5,713 nucleotides of DNA from Desulfobacterales bacterium (GTDB taxonomy: Bacteria > Desulfobacterota > Desulfobacteria > Desulfobacterales > Desulfobacteraceae): NCBI GenBank assembly GCA_022361535.1, contig JAKSAU010000523.1:1-5713 (forward strand), given 5' to 3'. Below the pieces are notes generated by a model. That model ran no database searches. It was not told the origin of the DNA and worked only from the letters and a program-made list of their open reading frames with translations. Below, in pieces: positions 4,975 through 5,713 of the stretch. Position 1 is the stretch's first letter. The number at the start of each line of letters is the position of its first letter. Both the position numbers and the translations under genes were made by a program.

Positions 4975-5310
4975 ATGAAACATGCCATAAACAAAGAAAC
5001 ACTCATAGACATGCTAACAGAAAAAAAGGCAGTCAAAATTCTGGATGTTCGCAAAAAAGACGCATACAAGGCCGATGCCCGAGTAATTCCCGGGGCTGAA
5101 TGGCATGATCCCCAAACGGTTGAAACCTGGAGCGATCAACTCCCTGAGGATCGTCTTATTGTAACGTATTGTGTAAAGGGCGGACCTGTTAGCCAGTCTG
5201 TAAAAGACCAGTTGAGCCAAAAAGGATTGAATACGGTCTTTCTTGAAGGCGGTCTAAAATCCTGGGTGGAAGGCAATCACCCTGTTCAGGAGACCACCCC
5301 GCCCGAATAA
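4975..5310 (+). CDS. Single-domain rhodanese-like sulfurtransferase
   Basis: This 111-residue protein is a complete single rhodanese domain, a family that carries sulfane sulfur as a cysteine persulfide and passes it to thiols or cyanide. The fold markers are in order: KILDVRKKDAY (21-31), the IPGAEW turn (38-43), the active loop YCVKGGPVS with catalytic Cys66 (65-73), and the C-terminal LEGGLKSW (90-97). There is no signal peptide, so it should be cytoplasmic. The loop CVKGGPVS lacks the arginine of the common CxxGxR loop and instead resembles the CVHGxxVSQ variety of small proteobacterial rhodaneses, which also share the W-DP-VE-W-DLP segment seen here (43-56). Its substrate is unknown. AAGGA lies 8 bases before the ATG. 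A strong terminator just upstream separates it from the flavodoxin, so it either relies on read-through or has a promoter overlapping that region. Confidence 0.92.
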   Translation: MKHAINKETLIDMLTEKKAVKILDVRKKDAYKADARVIPGAEWHDPQTVETWSDQLPEDRLIVTYCVKGGPVSQSVKDQLSQKGLNTVFLEGGLKSWVEGNHPVQETTPPE

Positions 5311-5396
5311 AAGTGCCAGTTAAGGCTCTATTTCATGTTTCAACGATAAAACAATCTGCCTTGCTTTTTTAATCGTTTGAGTGCATGTTGAAGGCC

Positions 5397-5713
5397 ATGA
5401 AAACGTCGAAGCCTGCTGTTGACCTCAAAGGGGTCATGATTCTGATCATACTTTGCGCAAGCTGGGGATTTAACCAGGTAGCCATCAAGGTTGCCATTGA
5501 AGGAATCTCCCCGGTGCTTCAGGCAGGTCTCAGATCTATGGGGTCAGCTGCCCTTCTCATGCTCTGGATGCGGTTCAAAAACATCCCTATTTTCAACAAG
5601 GACGGTTCTTTCTGGTGGGGTATAGCCGCCGGAACTCTATTTTCTGCAGAGTTTATCCTGATCTACTGGGGACTTGAATTTACATCTGCATCACGATCAG
5701 CGATCTTTTTAAA
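5397..5713 (+). CDS. EamA/DMT-family transporter (3' end missing)
   Basis: The frame is open to the end of the window and gives the first 105 residues of a membrane protein of the drug/metabolite transporter superfamily, whose members usually have ten helices in two EamA repeats and export amino acids, metabolites or drugs. Visible helices are about residues 11-33 (opening with LIILCASWGFNQVAIKVA, the typical EamA first helix with its conserved W-G-x-N), 38-58 and 73-95, with a fourth starting at SASRSAIFL. The motif YWGLEFTSASRSAIF is characteristic of the family's third/fourth helix junction. The start is uncertain: ATG at 5397 has only AAGG 2 bases upstream, and an in-frame ATG at 5385 would add MLKA; an in-frame stop at 5370 limits any extension. 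The gene starts about 86 bases after the rhodanese in the same direction, so co-transcription is possible. The substrate cannot be inferred. Confidence 0.9.
   Translation, partial: MKTSKPAVDLKGVMILIILCASWGFNQVAIKVAIEGISPVLQAGLRSMGSAALLMLWMRFKNIPIFNKDGSFWWGIAAGTLFSAEFILIYWGLEFTSASRSAIFL

Overview
The window looks like chromosomal DNA from a Gram-negative anaerobe, most likely a sulfate-reducing deltaproteobacterium (Desulfobacterales-like). This rests on the style of the proteins: a hybrid PAS/histidine kinase, a FadD15-like acyl-CoA synthetase, a stand-alone flavodoxin and a single-domain rhodanese. Strong AGGAGG ribosome sites and moderate, slightly AT-rich composition with AT-richer spacers also fit. 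The taxonomic call is inference; no rRNA or other marker gene is present.

Layout. Bases 1-1209 (+) are the 3' part of a hybrid sensor histidine kinase. It converges on a long-chain acyl-CoA synthetase (1259-3043, -), and the two share a short spacer holding a 14-bp hairpin terminator. A gene-poor spacer (3044-3619) follows, with an 18-bp palindrome just upstream of the synthetase and a cluster of inverted repeats near 3486-3598. A short ribosome hibernation factor gene (hpf, 3620-3979, -) is next. It is separated from a divergently transcribed flavodoxin (4437-4877, +) by a 457-bp spacer containing nested inverted repeats, an hpf promoter candidate and a sigma-54-like -24/-12 element. A strong intrinsic terminator (4901-4935) follows the flavodoxin. 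A single-domain rhodanese (4975-5310, +) and the first third of an EamA/DMT transporter (from about 5397, +, cut by the window end) complete the window.

How the genes relate. There is no obvious single pathway. The kinase is a signalling protein whose output partner is outside the window. The synthetase activates fatty acids for beta-oxidation or lipid synthesis. HPF silences ribosomes in stationary phase. The flavodoxin and rhodanese form a small redox/sulfur pair in the same orientation but separated by a terminator. All five intact or partial protein families other than the transporter show recognisable active-site motifs, so none looks like a pseudogene.

No CRISPR array, tRNA, rRNA, complete insertion sequence or clear defence system is visible. 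The most interesting unexplained material is non-coding: the putative sigma-54 control region of the flavodoxin, the palindrome before the acyl-CoA synthetase, and the nested inverted repeats in the two spacers.
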